Origin: Planctomycetia bacterium
GTDB taxonomy: Bacteria > Planctomycetota > Planctomycetia > Pirellulales > Thermoguttaceae
Assembly: GCA_030539035.1 (NCBI GenBank)
Contig: JAUNSU010000002.1
Coordinates: forward strand, 23,699-87,698
Direction: 5' to 3'
DNA: 64,000 nucleotides
The notes under the pieces were generated by a model. That model saw only the letters and a list, made by a program, of their open reading frames with translations. It searched no databases and had not been told where the DNA came from. This document shows, in pieces, positions 25,698-35,105 of this stretch. Made by a program: the position numbers and the translations under genes. Position 1 is the stretch's first letter; each line of letters starts with the position of its first letter.

Positions 25698-26435
25698 TTG
25701 CCAATGAACGAAAAAAACTTGATAAAATTTCGAGTAGGAATCGTTCTTTTTGCTCTGTTTTTTCCTTTATTTTTGACCTGGATCTATTTTGTTCAGGGGG
25801 AAGGCAATCCTGTATTTCAAAAAGGAGCCTATTTCCTCGGGAAATTGATTCAGTTTTCTTCCCCTTTGATCTGGACAATCGGAATACTGAAGGCTCCTTG
25901 GATCCTGCGGCGCTTTTCCAGAAAAGGAGTTCTTTCCGGAGCCCTGTTCGGTTTGGTTGTCGGATCAATCATGATTTTCCTTTTTCACCATTTTAAAGAT
26001 CATCCCCAATTTGAATCCCAATTCTCCTCATTAAATACCTCTCTTCATTCGCGATTCGGATCCCTTGGATTCACCTCTCCTTTCCCCTTTCTTATGCTTG
26101 GTCTGTTTTATTCTGTTATTCATTCCGGACTGGAGGAGTATTATTGGCGGTGGTTTACCTTTAGAGAGATCAAAAAGCTTATCTCTTGGATTCCGGCCCT
26201 GCTGATCGCCAGCCTCGGATTTACATTCCATCATATTCTGGTGCTGGGAGCCTTCTTCGGATATCGATCGTTTTTCTGTTGGCTCTCCTGCTTTGGCGTC
26301 TTTTGCGGCGGAGTCTTCTGGTGCTGGCTTTACCGCCGGTCCGATTCCATTTGGGGCTGCTGGATCGGACACGGCTTGATCGATGCCGCCATTTTTGTAA
26401 TCGGATATCAAATTTTGTTCCAAACAACCGAATAA
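25698..26435 (+). CDS. CPBP-family intramembrane metalloprotease
   Basis: A 245-residue multi-spanning membrane protein. The CPBP (CAAX protease/bacteriocin-processing) signatures are EEYYWRWF (EExxxR), FTFHHILVL and HGLIDAAIF, which supply the Glu and His metal ligands inside the membrane. I prefer the TTG at 25698 because AGGAG lies 11 bases upstream; an ATG six bases later is the alternative. Substrates of this family in bacteria are mostly unknown, with roles in peptide maturation or self-immunity in some species. It stands between a tRNA and acpS. Confidence 0.85.
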   Translation: MPMNEKNLIKFRVGIVLFALFFPLFLTWIYFVQGEGNPVFQKGAYFLGKLIQFSSPLIWTIGILKAPWILRRFSRKGVLSGALFGLVVGSIMIFLFHHFKDHPQFESQFSSLNTSLHSRFGSLGFTSPFPFLMLGLFYSVIHSGLEEYYWRWFTFREIKKLISWIPALLIASLGFTFHHILVLGAFFGYRSFFCWLSCFGVFCGGVFWCWLYRRSDSIWGCWIGHGLIDAAIFVIGYQILFQTTE

Positions 26436-26548
26436 ACATGGAACATTAAAAAGAATAAATATACAATCAAATCGAAAGATCATAAAACCATAAACTGCAA
26501 AAGCACAAAACATAAACCACAAAGAAAAAATAGAGGAAGAGGAGGAAG

Positions 26549-26947
26549 ATGCGAATCCTTGGAATAGGAACAGATATCACAGAAATTTCACGAATCGAGA
26601 AGATGAGTGAAAAGCACAAGGAGCATTTTCTTGAACGGGTATACACCGAAACGGAACTCACCTACAGCCGATCGGGCAAACAGTCCGGCGAACATCTTGC
26701 CGGCCGTTGGGCGGCCAAGGAAGCCGTCCTGAAGGCCTTGGGAACCGGCTGGACAAGCGGAATCACCTGGAAAGATGTTGAAGTTTGCAATGAAATCAGC
26801 GGCAAGCCTTCGATCCGTCTTTCCGGCGGAGCAAAATCCATTGCCGACTCTCTTGGTGCGACCAAAGTCCTCATTTCCATTTCCCACTCCGGTAATTCCG
26901 CGATTGCGTTTGCCATTTTAATACAGGAAGAATCCCATGAAAAATAA
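26549..26947 (+). CDS. acpS: Holo-[acyl-carrier-protein] synthase
   Basis: Transfers the 4'-phosphopantetheine arm from CoA to acyl carrier protein. The 132-residue protein has both magnesium-binding motifs, GIGTDITEISRIE (Asp9) and RWAAKEAVLKALGTG (Glu58), and the ISISHSGNSAIA strand near the end. A strong AGGAGGAAG site precedes ATG 26549. Its last 11 bases overlap the start of the sodium/phosphate transporter gene, so the two are translationally coupled, which links them only physically. Confidence 0.95.
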   Translation: MRILGIGTDITEISRIEKMSEKHKEHFLERVYTETELTYSRSGKQSGEHLAGRWAAKEAVLKALGTGWTSGITWKDVEVCNEISGKPSIRLSGGAKSIADSLGATKVLISISHSGNSAIAFAILIQEESHEK

Positions 26948-29321
26948 AATTTTGATCTCCGCAGCCTTTTTGACGGCCCTTTTTCTTTCCATTGGAATTT
27001 CCCGTTCTCTGATTGGTAATTACCAGGCCTCTCCCGATGTAAAATCTTCCAAACCAGCCGCTTCCGAAAAGCCAGACGCCTCCGCCAAGCCGGACAAGCC
27101 GGTTGCGCTCTCCAAAGATACTCCTGACGCGGATCCGAAAATCCAAACTTCCCTCAAAGAAAATGAGAAAAACACAGAAAATACGGATAAACCCGCTGCG
27201 AAAGAGGAGAAATCCAAGGAGGACCAAAAGCCTGCTTCCGCTGGCAGCACAAAAAAAACGATTCCTTCCGCAAATACTGAATCGAAGAAATCGGAAGCGA
27301 ACGAATCCGATTTTTCATCGAATCATGGACAAGAATCGAACGTTTTGGGAAATATTCCGATGAAATGGATCCCCGCCCAGCGAGTTCTCGCAGGAGCTCC
27401 GCCGACCCATCTTTCCTTACTGGACGCGGTCGAGCGATTTGATGCGGAAGGATCCTTTGGAACTCCCGGTAAAATTGACCCGGACAAACTTGCGTTTTCT
27501 GTAATTGCACCGAAAGAATCATCGATTGTAAAGCCAGCGATTGAAGGTTCCAATTTGATCCTTCGGTGGGGAGAGCTGCAAGCAGGCAAAGAAGAAGTGA
27601 TCGTAAAGATCGATTATCCCGATACCAGGCCGGTTTATTTATCGTTTTTTGCGGAAGTTTGGCGTCCCAACTATATCTGGATGTTCGCAACCGTGATCGG
27701 CGGATTGGGGCTTTTCCTTTTCGGAATGCGCAATATGTCCGACGGTCTTCAAATGATCGCGGGAAACAGCTTGCGGAGAATGATCGCCATCTTTACAGAA
27801 AACCGTTTTCTTGCCGTTGGAATCGGGATATTGGCGACCATGCTGATCCAGTCGAGCAGCGTCACCACGGTAATGGTGGTCGGTTTTGTGAACAGCCAAA
27901 TTATGGCCCTTTCTCAAGGGATCGGGGTGATCATGGGCGCGAATATCGGAACGACGATCACCGGCTGGATCCTTACGTTAAAAATCGACGCCTATGGGCT
28001 CCCCCTTCTTGGTGTCTGTTCCTTCTTTTATCTGTTTTCAAGCAATGAACGGATCCGATATATTTCCATGATCTTTATGGGCCTTGGTTTCCTTTTCTTC
28101 GGTTTGCAAACGATGGGAAGCGGCTTTATCCAATTAAACGAACTTCCTCAATTTTCACTTTGGATCCGATCCGTGAACGCGGATACATTTCCAGGAGTAC
28201 TAAAATGCGTTCTGCTGGGATGTGTATTAACCATGATCCTGCAATCTTCCGCGGCGACACTTGGTATTACGATCTCCCTTGCGACGATTGGGGCACTGGA
28301 TTTCAGTTCGGCGGCGGCCCTGGTTCTCGGAGAAAATGTGGGAACAACGATCACGGCTTTCCTTGCGTCGATTGGAACCAGCGTCAACGCCCGCCGCGCC
28401 GCCTATTTCCATATCCTTTTCAATATCATCGGCGTTTGCTGGGTGGTCTGTATTTTCCATTCAGTTCTGCTTCCGATTGTCGTTTCTGTTGCCCATGTCT
28501 CTCCGGACGCCAACATCGCCGCCGGAATCGCGCTTACCCACAGCCTTTTCAATATCACCAACATGGTTCTGTTTTTGCCTTTTACCGGACTCATCGCGAA
28601 CTTCTTAACGAAGTATGTTAAAGATACCGGAACATCGGGAACGGAAAAGCACGCGCTTACAACGCTTGGAATCCGGCATATAGAAACCCCGGTGATCGCG
28701 ATTGAACGATCCAGGGTCGAAGTGTCCCGTATGATCAGAGGATGTGTCGATCTCTCCAACTGGCTTAAACAGATCGAAATCGGACACTATTCCGATGAAC
28801 GATTGATCAACGATTCTTTCAAAATCGAACAGGATTTCGATAATGTTCAGGATGAAGTGATCACGTTTTTGGCCGATCTCATGTCGAAAGGACTTTCCGT
28901 TGAGATCGCCGATGCGGCCCGGGAACAGCTGCGGATGGCCGATGAGCTGGAGACCGTCAGCGATTATCTGATCTCCTTTCTGAAATCCAATCTGAAATTG
29001 CGCGATGCCGGACTTGCCCTCCCCCCGCAGGAAAATGAAGATTTCCACCGGCTTCACGATGCTCTTGCCGATCAGCTTAAAATGGTTCAGGCGGTTTTCG
29101 CGACCCGAAAAGGAAAAGTGGATCTCTTGCAGGAACTCTATTCCCAGCGAAAGATCTTTACTTTACAGGTTAAACAGATCCGGGACCGCTTTTTGAAACG
29201 GATGTCCGAAGAACGATACGATCCGCAAGTGATCGTCGCCTTCAATACGCAATTAAACGCGTATCGCCGTCTTCGGGAACATATCCAAAATATTGCGGAA
29301 GCAATGTCAAATGTCCATTGA
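26937..29321 (+). CDS. Na/Pi cotransporter family protein with PhoU-like domain
   Basis: A 794-residue inner-membrane protein. After an N-terminal hydrophobic segment (residues 4-22) comes a ~100-residue Lys/Pro/Ser/Glu-rich low-complexity linker and a small beta domain (residues about 145-235). Then follow the two inverted NptA-type repeats, each with a QSSS/QSSA motif (LIQSSSVTTVMVVGF and LQSSAATLGITI) and GANIGTT/GENVGTT. The last ~200 residues are helical and PhoU-like. Likely role: sodium-dependent phosphate uptake. The external low-complexity arm is not part of the standard family and may span the periplasm. Confidence 0.88.
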   Translation: MKNKILISAAFLTALFLSIGISRSLIGNYQASPDVKSSKPAASEKPDASAKPDKPVALSKDTPDADPKIQTSLKENEKNTENTDKPAAKEEKSKEDQKPASAGSTKKTIPSANTESKKSEANESDFSSNHGQESNVLGNIPMKWIPAQRVLAGAPPTHLSLLDAVERFDAEGSFGTPGKIDPDKLAFSVIAPKESSIVKPAIEGSNLILRWGELQAGKEEVIVKIDYPDTRPVYLSFFAEVWRPNYIWMFATVIGGLGLFLFGMRNMSDGLQMIAGNSLRRMIAIFTENRFLAVGIGILATMLIQSSSVTTVMVVGFVNSQIMALSQGIGVIMGANIGTTITGWILTLKIDAYGLPLLGVCSFFYLFSSNERIRYISMIFMGLGFLFFGLQTMGSGFIQLNELPQFSLWIRSVNADTFPGVLKCVLLGCVLTMILQSSAATLGITISLATIGALDFSSAAALVLGENVGTTITAFLASIGTSVNARRAAYFHILFNIIGVCWVVCIFHSVLLPIVVSVAHVSPDANIAAGIALTHSLFNITNMVLFLPFTGLIANFLTKYVKDTGTSGTEKHALTTLGIRHIETPVIAIERSRVEVSRMIRGCVDLSNWLKQIEIGHYSDERLINDSFKIEQDFDNVQDEVITFLADLMSKGLSVEIADAAREQLRMADELETVSDYLISFLKSNLKLRDAGLALPPQENEDFHRLHDALADQLKMVQAVFATRKGKVDLLQELYSQRKIFTLQVKQIRDRFLKRMSEERYDPQVIVAFNTQLNAYRRLREHIQNIAEAMSNVH

Positions 29322-29345
29322 TAATTTCACAAAATATGATATAAT
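29318..29345 (+). promoter_or_regulatory. Sigma-70-type promoter for pgi
   Basis: TTGATA (29318-29323) and TATAAT (29340-29345) with a 16-base spacer, starting inside the stop of the transporter gene and about 55 bases before the pgi ATG. Confidence 0.65.
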
Positions 29346-29399
29346 TGAAAGAACATTTGGTTTTACACTTTTATTTTGAAAAAATTGAGGAAAAAGAAA

Positions 29400-31040
29400 A
29401 TGCCTTCATTGACCGATTTTGCGAGCTGGAAAAAACTGGAACAACATAAATCGACGATCGAATCCCGAACAATGCGAACCCTGTTCGAGGAAGATCCGGA
29501 TCGGTTTGAAAAATTTTCGATCCAATTCGAGGATATTCTTTTTGATTATTCGAAGAACCGCATTACGGAAGAAACCATGCGGGATCTTTTTGATCTTGCG
29601 CGGGAAGCGGATCTTTCGAGCGCGATCCAGGCGATGTTCAAAGGCGAAAAGATCAATACAACGGAACAACGGTCTGTTCTTCATACGGCGCTTCGAAATC
29701 GGTCGAACGAACCGGTTTACGTGGACGGAGTCGATGTAATGCCGCAGATCAACGCCGTTCTCGGCAAGATGAAGAACTTCAGCGAACGGGTCCGAAGTGG
29801 AGAATGGAAAGGATTCACCGGAAAAGCGATCACCGATGTCGTTAATATCGGCATCGGCGGATCCGATCTTGGCCCTCTGATGGTTTGCGAGGCGTTGACT
29901 CCTTACAAAACCAATATCTCCGTTCATTTTGTTTCCAATGTCGACGGAACTCATATTGCGGAAACCTTGAAGAATCTGGATCCGGAAACGACCTTATTTG
30001 TAATTGCATCGAAAACGTTTACGACCCAGGAAACGATGACCAACGCGAAAAGCGCGCGGGCATGGTTTTTAAAAGCCGCCGGTAATGAAAGTGCGATCGC
30101 AAAGCATTTTATCGCTCTTTCCACGAATCGGGAAGAAGTGGAAAAATTCGGAATTGACGCGGAGAATATGTTCGAATTCTGGAATTGGGTCGGCGGACGC
30201 TATTCCCTTTGGTCCGCGATTGGAATGAGTATCGTGCTGGCCGTCGGATTCGATCAGTTTGCGGAACTGCTCGCCGGAGCGCACGACGCGGATGTCTATT
30301 TCCGGACCGCTCCTTTCGAAAAGAATATCCCGGTCATTATGGCCCTGCTGGGGATCTGGTATAATAATTTCTTTGGTGCGCAAAGCCAGGCGATTCTCCC
30401 TTACGATCAATATCTGCACCGTTTTCCCGCTTATCTTCAGCAGGGAGATATGGAAAGCAACGGCAAAGGAATCACAAAAGAGAATCAGCCGGTCAATTAT
30501 TCCACTGGACCGATCATTTGGGGAGAACCGGGCACCAACGGACAGCACGCATTTTATCAATTGATCCATCAGGGAACAAAAATGATCCCCGCCGATTTTC
30601 TGGCGCCCGCTCAATCACAAAACCCGATTGGCGATCATCATCAAAAACTGATCGCGAATTTTATCGCGCAAACGGAAGCCCTGATGCGGGGGAAAACCCT
30701 TGAAGAAGCTCAAAAAGAACTCAAAGATTCCGGACACTCCGAGGAAGATATCGCACGCTTGGCCCCTTCGAAAGTTTTCGTCGGCAATCGGCCAACCAAT
30801 ACGATCTTCTTCAAAAAATTGACTCCGCGAACTTTAGGGCGTCTGATCTCGTTCTATGAAATGAAGATCTTCGTTCAGGGAATCATCTGGAATATCAACT
30901 CTTTCGATCAGATGGGCGTCGAACTCGGCAAACAGCTCGCCAAAGTCGTTCTTCCCGAATTGGGATCGGATCAGGCAAGCGGAAAACACGACTCGTCCAC
31001 CAACGCGTTAATCAACTATTTCAATAAAAACAGCAAATAA
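29400..31040 (+). CDS. pgi: Glucose-6-phosphate isomerase
   Basis: Interconverts glucose-6-phosphate and fructose-6-phosphate. The 546 residues match the long E. coli-type enzyme (549). Signatures include [56 protein letters not shown] (with the catalytic Glu) and [12 protein letters not shown] (catalytic Lys). ATG 29400 has GAGG eleven bases upstream; the frame also contains an earlier TTG at 29376. The CrtI-like oxidoreductase starts two bases after the stop. Together with pfp at 45251 it supplies upper glycolysis. Confidence 0.97.
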   Translation: MPSLTDFASWKKLEQHKSTIESRTMRTLFEEDPDRFEKFSIQFEDILFDYSKNRITEETMRDLFDLAREADLSSAIQAMFKGEKINTTEQRSVLHTALRNRSNEPVYVDGVDVMPQINAVLGKMKNFSERVRSGEWKGFTGKAITDVVNIGIGGSDLGPLMVCEALTPYKTNISVHFVSNVDGTHIAETLKNLDPETTLFVIASKTFTTQETMTNAKSARAWFLKAAGNESAIAKHFIALSTNREEVEKFGIDAENMFEFWNWVGGRYSLWSAIGMSIVLAVGFDQFAELLAGAHDADVYFRTAPFEKNIPVIMALLGIWYNNFFGAQSQAILPYDQYLHRFPAYLQQGDMESNGKGITKENQPVNYSTGPIIWGEPGTNGQHAFYQLIHQGTKMIPADFLAPAQSQNPIGDHHQKLIANFIAQTEALMRGKTLEEAQKELKDSGHSEEDIARLAPSKVFVGNRPTNTIFFKKLTPRTLGRLISFYEMKIFVQGIIWNINSFDQMGVELGKQLAKVVLPELGSDQASGKHDSSTNALINYFNKNSK

Positions 31041-31042
31041 AC

Positions 31043-32509
31043 ATGAGTACGAACTACCTTGAGGAATATGATCTGATCGTGATCGGGTCCGGACTCGCCG
31101 GATTGACCGCCGCGAATATTTTGGCCCGCAGCGGACATCGTGTTCTCCTGCTGGAGCGGCATTACAAGCTCGGCGGGTTGGCAACTTGGTTCCATCGCGA
31201 AGGGGGACATATTTTCGACATCTCTCTTCACGGATTCCCTGTCGGAATGATCAAAAGCTGCCGCCGATACTGGAGCAAGGAAATCGCGGATCGAATTGTT
31301 CAACTGGAAAAGATCAAATTCGATAATCCCCAGTTCCAATTGACAACAACGTTTAATCGGGAAGATTTTACCCGTCTGCTGATCGATCGCTTTTCGGTTC
31401 CGGAAGAAACGGTCCATTCCTTCTTCGATACAGCCCGGAACATGAGCCATTACGATAATGGAAACTTGACAACCGGCGAACTCTTTAAACAGTTCTTTCC
31501 CGGAAGGGACGATGTTGTCCGGCTTCTCATGGAACCGATCACCTACGCCAACGGATCAACGCTGGAAGATCCCGCCCTTACCTATGGAATCGTTTTTTCG
31601 AACTTCATGTCGAAAGGGGTTTTCACCTTTCAGGGAGGAACCGATCTCTTTATCCGTATGCTCCGCGAAGAACTCGTTAAGAACGGCGTTCATATCGCGA
31701 CGAACAGTCCCGCAGATAAAATTGTTGTGGAGAACGGAAAAACGGTTGGCGTTCGGATCGCCGATAATCCCATTTCCATTGCGCCTCCGGAATTGAAGGG
31801 ACAAAAACTGAAAGATTCCCCGCTCGCCGGGAAGTTCATCAAGGCGCGCGCGGTTCTTTCGAACGCGAACTTGAAAGGAACGATCTTCAATCTCGTCGGA
31901 AGTGAAAACTTTAATCCCGACTTTGCGGATCAGGCGAAAGCCGTTCGGTTGAACAACTCAAGCACTCAGGTTTATATGGCCTTTAAGGAAAATGAAACGA
32001 TCGACTTCGATACTTGCGGCGATCTTCTGTTCACCTCAACCGCTCCCGCATTTCGAACCGATCTGCTTTTGAGCCGAAATATTACGAGTCGGACGTTTTC
32101 CTTTTATTATCCGAAAACGCGGCCGGGAACAACCCGGTATTACGCCGTCGCAAGTTCCAATGCCCGATATGAAGATTGGGCCGATCTTCCTCCGGAAGAA
32201 TACGAAAAAAGTAAAAAAGATTTAATGGAAACCACACTGAACGCTCTTGAAAAATATGTTCCGAACGTTCGCGAAAAGATCGCTTTTATCGAAGCGGCAA
32301 CACCGAAAACGTTCAAGGATTATACAGATCATTGGGAAGGAGCGAGCTTTGGAACAAAATATGAAGGACTCGCGATCAGCCGCGCACTTCATCATAATAT
32401 CGGCGGCCTGTTCCACAGCGGCAGTGTCGGAATTATTATGTCCGGCTGGCTTGGCGCGGTGAATTACGGAGTAATCGCCGCCAACGATATCGACGCTTTT
32501 CTTCAATGA
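31043..32509 (+). CDS. FAD-dependent oxidoreductase of the phytoene desaturase/carotenoid isomerase group
   Basis: A 488-residue flavoprotein. The N-terminal dinucleotide-binding motif is [17 protein letters not shown] followed by an acidic strand end ([11 protein letters not shown]), and the FAD-contacting C-terminal segment is [23 protein letters not shown]. The overall plan ([13 protein letters not shown], then [14 protein letters not shown]) matches CrtI/CrtISO-like enzymes that oxidise or isomerise polyenes. No carotenoid synthesis genes are adjacent, so the substrate is open; retinol saturase-like or hopanoid roles are possible. It follows pgi with a two-base gap, probably co-transcribed. 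Confidence 0.8.
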   Translation: MSTNYLEEYDLIVIGSGLAGLTAANILARSGHRVLLLERHYKLGGLATWFHREGGHIFDISLHGFPVGMIKSCRRYWSKEIADRIVQLEKIKFDNPQFQLTTTFNREDFTRLLIDRFSVPEETVHSFFDTARNMSHYDNGNLTTGELFKQFFPGRDDVVRLLMEPITYANGSTLEDPALTYGIVFSNFMSKGVFTFQGGTDLFIRMLREELVKNGVHIATNSPADKIVVENGKTVGVRIADNPISIAPPELKGQKLKDSPLAGKFIKARAVLSNANLKGTIFNLVGSENFNPDFADQAKAVRLNNSSTQVYMAFKENETIDFDTCGDLLFTSTAPAFRTDLLLSRNITSRTFSFYYPKTRPGTTRYYAVASSNARYEDWADLPPEEYEKSKKDLMETTLNALEKYVPNVREKIAFIEAATPKTFKDYTDHWEGASFGTKYEGLAISRALHHNIGGLFHSGSVGIIMSGWLGAVNYGVIAANDIDAFLQ

Positions 32510-32590
32510 TTCAGATCCCGATTTCCCCGTCGTTGATGGGGATAAATCAGAACCAGGAGATTAAGGATTCGCAGCGAGTGCGAATTCCTT

Positions 32591-33775
32591 TTAATTTGCG
32601 GAGCTGACCTGTGTTCGCAGATGCGCGGTACTTTCAGTGGGAGAGCTTACGGAAGGGGCTCCCTGCCGGCTTACCGGAACAGGAATTCCCGTTGACATTT
32701 GAAGGGATGTTCCGTTTGCGGCGGGAACCGATCCCGAAGGATTAAAGGGTGGAATCGCGCTGCTGTTGACCGGAACGGAATTCGCAACGGGAACAGATCG
32801 ATTTTGAGGCGGAACGGCGGCGATCTTGTTCACCGGGCGAGGTGCGGATGCAGTCGGTGTTCCCACCGTATTTTGGACTGCGGTCGGAAGATTGATCGAT
32901 CCTCCATTTCGAAGGTTCACGACGGGCGGATTTCCCAGATCCGCCGCCTGCGGCATTACAAACAGCTGCTCATTGATGCTTCCCGGCGCGTTTACGGCAA
33001 TTGTTCCCAAATCAAAATGAATGGATTCTTTTCTTTGAGGAGAAGTAATCACGATCTTTCGGGGAAGAACGACATTGTTGACATCATTGTACTGAAATTC
33101 CGTACAGTGAACGGATATGATCGGGTTCCCGCCGGGATCGAATAATTCCTGTTTTTTAACCGCGGCGGTAAGAGGCTCTATGTAGGTATGTTTTGTGTAC
33201 TGTCCATCAGGACGGCTCTTTTTAGATACCAGCAAAAGGGTCTTATCGGGCTGAACAATCGGGCCTTCGATAATTTCGCCCGGTTTGAATTCGACAATTC
33301 CCATTGCTTCAGGAAACCAGGTTGGTTCAATAGGAATATTTTGAGTAAGAGTCAACGCGTTTCCGCTTTCGTTCAACTTGCACCAGGCGAGCTGTTCGGG
33401 TGTCTGAAATTTACTCCAGAACCAGAAGAGATCATCGTTTGCACCGCAATCGAGAACTCTTCCTTTCATACTCACGGTTGCGATCATTCGGACACGGCAA
33501 GGGCGTTCAAAGGCCATTTGGCATTTTGCCCAGCCGGCCATATTATTCACTCCGACAGAAACATCATCGGATCGGAGCGTTTGGATTCGCTGGGAATTTT
33601 GATTGACAGCCTGTTCTATATCGGCAAGATTCGGATTTTCCCGGAGTGTGTTGGGGAGCTTTACCGATTTGCATCCGGACAATGAAAACAGCAAAAAGAA
33701 GAGCCCGATCGATATAAGCAGAGCCGATCGCCCTTGAAAACCGGATTGGAATAATTGTGTCTTCATTGTATTCAT
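32591..33775 (-). CDS. Lipoprotein, possibly LolA/LolB-like fold, with proline-rich tail
   Basis: A 394-residue lipoprotein: signal peptide with lipobox LSGC (Cys35). The body (residues about 50-280) begins with NLADIEQAVNQNSQRIQTL and continues with RPCRVRM, NDDLFWFWSKF and later DLGTIAVNAPG, a pattern seen in planctomycete proteins annotated as lipoprotein-sorting-like. The last ~110 residues are a Pro/Ser/Val/Asn-rich, probably disordered tail (VPVNSSAIPPFNPSGS). It is expected in the outer or inner membrane facing the periplasm. It lies 26 bases downstream of the next gene and is likely co-transcribed with it. Confidence 0.7.
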   Translation of the reverse strand: MNTMKTQLFQSGFQGRSALLISIGLFFLLFSLSGCKSVKLPNTLRENPNLADIEQAVNQNSQRIQTLRSDDVSVGVNNMAGWAKCQMAFERPCRVRMIATVSMKGRVLDCGANDDLFWFWSKFQTPEQLAWCKLNESGNALTLTQNIPIEPTWFPEAMGIVEFKPGEIIEGPIVQPDKTLLLVSKKSRPDGQYTKHTYIEPLTAAVKKQELFDPGGNPIISVHCTEFQYNDVNNVVLPRKIVITSPQRKESIHFDLGTIAVNAPGSINEQLFVMPQAADLGNPPVVNLRNGGSINLPTAVQNTVGTPTASAPRPVNKIAAVPPQNRSVPVANSVPVNSSAIPPFNPSGSVPAANGTSLQMSTGIPVPVSRQGAPSVSSPTESTAHLRTQVSSAN

Positions 33776-33801
33776 CTGTTTATCCGATGATTAAATGGTT
33801 C

Positions 33802-34350
33802 TTACTTTTTGATCGTATACAGCAGGGAAGCAAGGCAGTTCTGAATTTCGTCGATTCTTTGATCATCGAGCGGAACGACAGGAACGGAGTAGACCAATTC
33901 TCTTCGCGGAGAATAGACCTGGATCTCGTTCGATTCCTCTTTGGCGGATCCGCTGTTTTCCCGGTCTTCCCGTTCATATCGAAAAATTCGCCGCCGGATC
34001 AGGAGCAGCGCCAATACATATCGAATATCCGCCTTGTCCGGCTGCTCTTCCAACTCATCGAAGAGATTCAAAAGAATATCATTCGGCGCCAACCGGATCT
34101 TGGGATCATGGTTCCCGGAAATGGTTCCGGACCAAAAACAGAGATAATCTTTCTGATTCTTTCGCTTTTCCCAGGCTTCCGCGGAATAATCCTGGCGCAC
34201 AAGCTCTCCGTCGCCTTCGATCAGAATGGAAAAATAGCGATCTCCTTCCTTCAGAGGCTTTTTCGTTTCAAAGCAAACTTTAGTGCATTTGGGTATATCC
34301 GCATCCATAAAAGGAAGTTTAAGGTTTTTATCAAAGGAAAACAAGAGCAT
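33802..34350 (-). CDS. Conserved hypothetical protein (planctomycete/verrucomicrobial type)
   Basis: A 182-residue cytoplasmic protein. Features are CTKVCFETKKPLKEGDRYFS near the N-terminus, LVRQDYSAEAWEKR, LAPNDILLNLFDEL and ADIRYVLALLLIRRRIFR. I recall this layout from uncharacterised genes of planctomycetes and neighbours, where the first Cys pair may form a degenerate zinc site. The start may be 34350 or the in-frame ATG at 34308; neither has a clear ribosome site. It precedes the lipoprotein gene, a pairing that may be conserved. Function unknown. Confidence 0.7.
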   Translation of the reverse strand: MLLFSFDKNLKLPFMDADIPKCTKVCFETKKPLKEGDRYFSILIEGDGELVRQDYSAEAWEKRKNQKDYLCFWSGTISGNHDPKIRLAPNDILLNLFDELEEQPDKADIRYVLALLLIRRRIFRYEREDRENSGSAKEESNEIQVYSPRRELVYSVPVVPLDDQRIDEIQNCLASLLYTIKK

Positions 34351-34427
34351 TTTTGAGAAAAAGGAAAGAGGATGGAAAATTTTCCGTATTTTGTATCGAA
34401 TCAGAAAATTGGGTTAATTTATATCAT

Positions 34428-34457
34428 CTTGACAAAAGAATCTTTAACACGACATGT
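34428..34457 (+). promoter_or_regulatory. Possible heat-shock (sigma-32-like) promoter
   Basis: CTTGACA (34428-34434) and CGACATGT (34450-34457) are spaced by 15 bases, partly matching the sigma-32 form CTTGAAA/CCCCATNT. It lies upstream of the small heat-shock-like gene. TTGACA could equally be a sigma-70 -35 box with a poor -10. Confidence 0.35.
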
Positions 34458-34532
34458 TTTTCGAGTTGCCTAAAAGCGATTTTTCGGCAGCAAAAACGAC
34501 AGATCGTAAGGCAGGAAACTTTTGTTGTTTAG

Positions 34533-34554
34533 CGGGAAACTCCCAAGTTTCCCG
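34533..34554. promoter_or_regulatory. Inverted repeat in the leader of the heat-shock-like gene
   Basis: CGGGAAACT and AGTTTCCCG form a perfect nine-base dyad around CCCA, about 35 bases before the start codon. It is not the CIRCE sequence. It could be an operator or an RNA hairpin near the ribosome site. Confidence 0.5.
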
Positions 34555-34589
34555 GTTTACCCAAATTTTTTAGATTAGGAGAAACTCAA

Positions 34590-34907
34590 ATGAAAACTGT
34601 ATCTTGTGAATCCGATTGCAAACTGCTTGATCTTAAGACCCGATACGATCTTGAGATTCCGGCGACTTCGGCAAACGATTCTTTTTGTATTCATGTCAAA
34701 AATGGAACACTTCAGGTTGTCGGGAAAAATCAGAGCGGAAAAGAAACGGTCCTCGGAACTTGGGACATTCGCGAAGGTGTCCACACGGAAGCGATGACCA
34801 CTGAATTTCGCGACGGTATTCTCTACATCAGAATTCCGAAAGGCGATGAAGTTCGCCCCCGTGAATTGCAGTACAATGAAAGCATCTGCATCACTCCGAT
34901 TGCTTAA
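34590..34907 (+). CDS. Hsp20/alpha-crystallin-like small protein
   Basis: A 105-residue beta-rich protein starting after TTAGGAGAAACTCAA. The order of strands resembles the alpha-crystallin domain: RYDLEIPATSANDSFCIHVKNGTLQVVGK, then TTEFRDGILYIRIPKGDE, the last block matching the usual FxNGVLxIxxPK strand. It lacks a long N-terminal arm and the C-terminal IxI motif is only hinted at (CITPIA). Placement just upstream of clpB supports a proteostasis role, since small Hsps hand aggregates to ClpB. The match is by eye and moderate. Confidence 0.6.
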   Translation: MKTVSCESDCKLLDLKTRYDLEIPATSANDSFCIHVKNGTLQVVGKNQSGKETVLGTWDIREGVHTEAMTTEFRDGILYIRIPKGDEVRPRELQYNESICITPIA

Positions 34908-34928
34908 TCAATCCTGTTCCCTTAGGCG

Positions 34929-34991
34929 GGAGACAACAGCCTGTCCGATTTGCCCGCCGCTTGCGCGCCGCCTCTCGGCGGCTTTGTCTCC
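34929..34991 (+). promoter_or_regulatory. Structured intercistronic RNA between small Hsp-like gene and clpB
   Basis: GGAGACAACAGCC (34929-34941) can pair with GGCTTTGTCTCC (34980-34991), enclosing further GC-rich palindromes (GCCGCC/GGCGGC). It could end the upstream transcript or act as an attenuator; the following T-run is weak. Confidence 0.45.
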
Positions 34992-35023
34992 TCCCCCTTT
35001 ACAAAAAATCTTTCCTTTTTCGG

Positions 35024-35041
35024 TTTGGCATACTATTTGCA
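35024..35041 (+). promoter_or_regulatory. Candidate sigma-54 promoter for clpB
   Basis: TTTGGCATACTATTTGCA carries GG (35027-35028) and GC (35039-35040) with exactly ten bases between them, as required for a -24/-12 promoter, and matches TTGGCA and TTGCA. The expected start near 35052 gives a ~54-base leader before clpB. Confidence 0.55.
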
Positions 35042-35105
35042 AATTACCTCATGGAACTGCCAATATGGCAAGATTCCAGATTCTAAAGAAAAGAGGTAAA
35101 CAACT

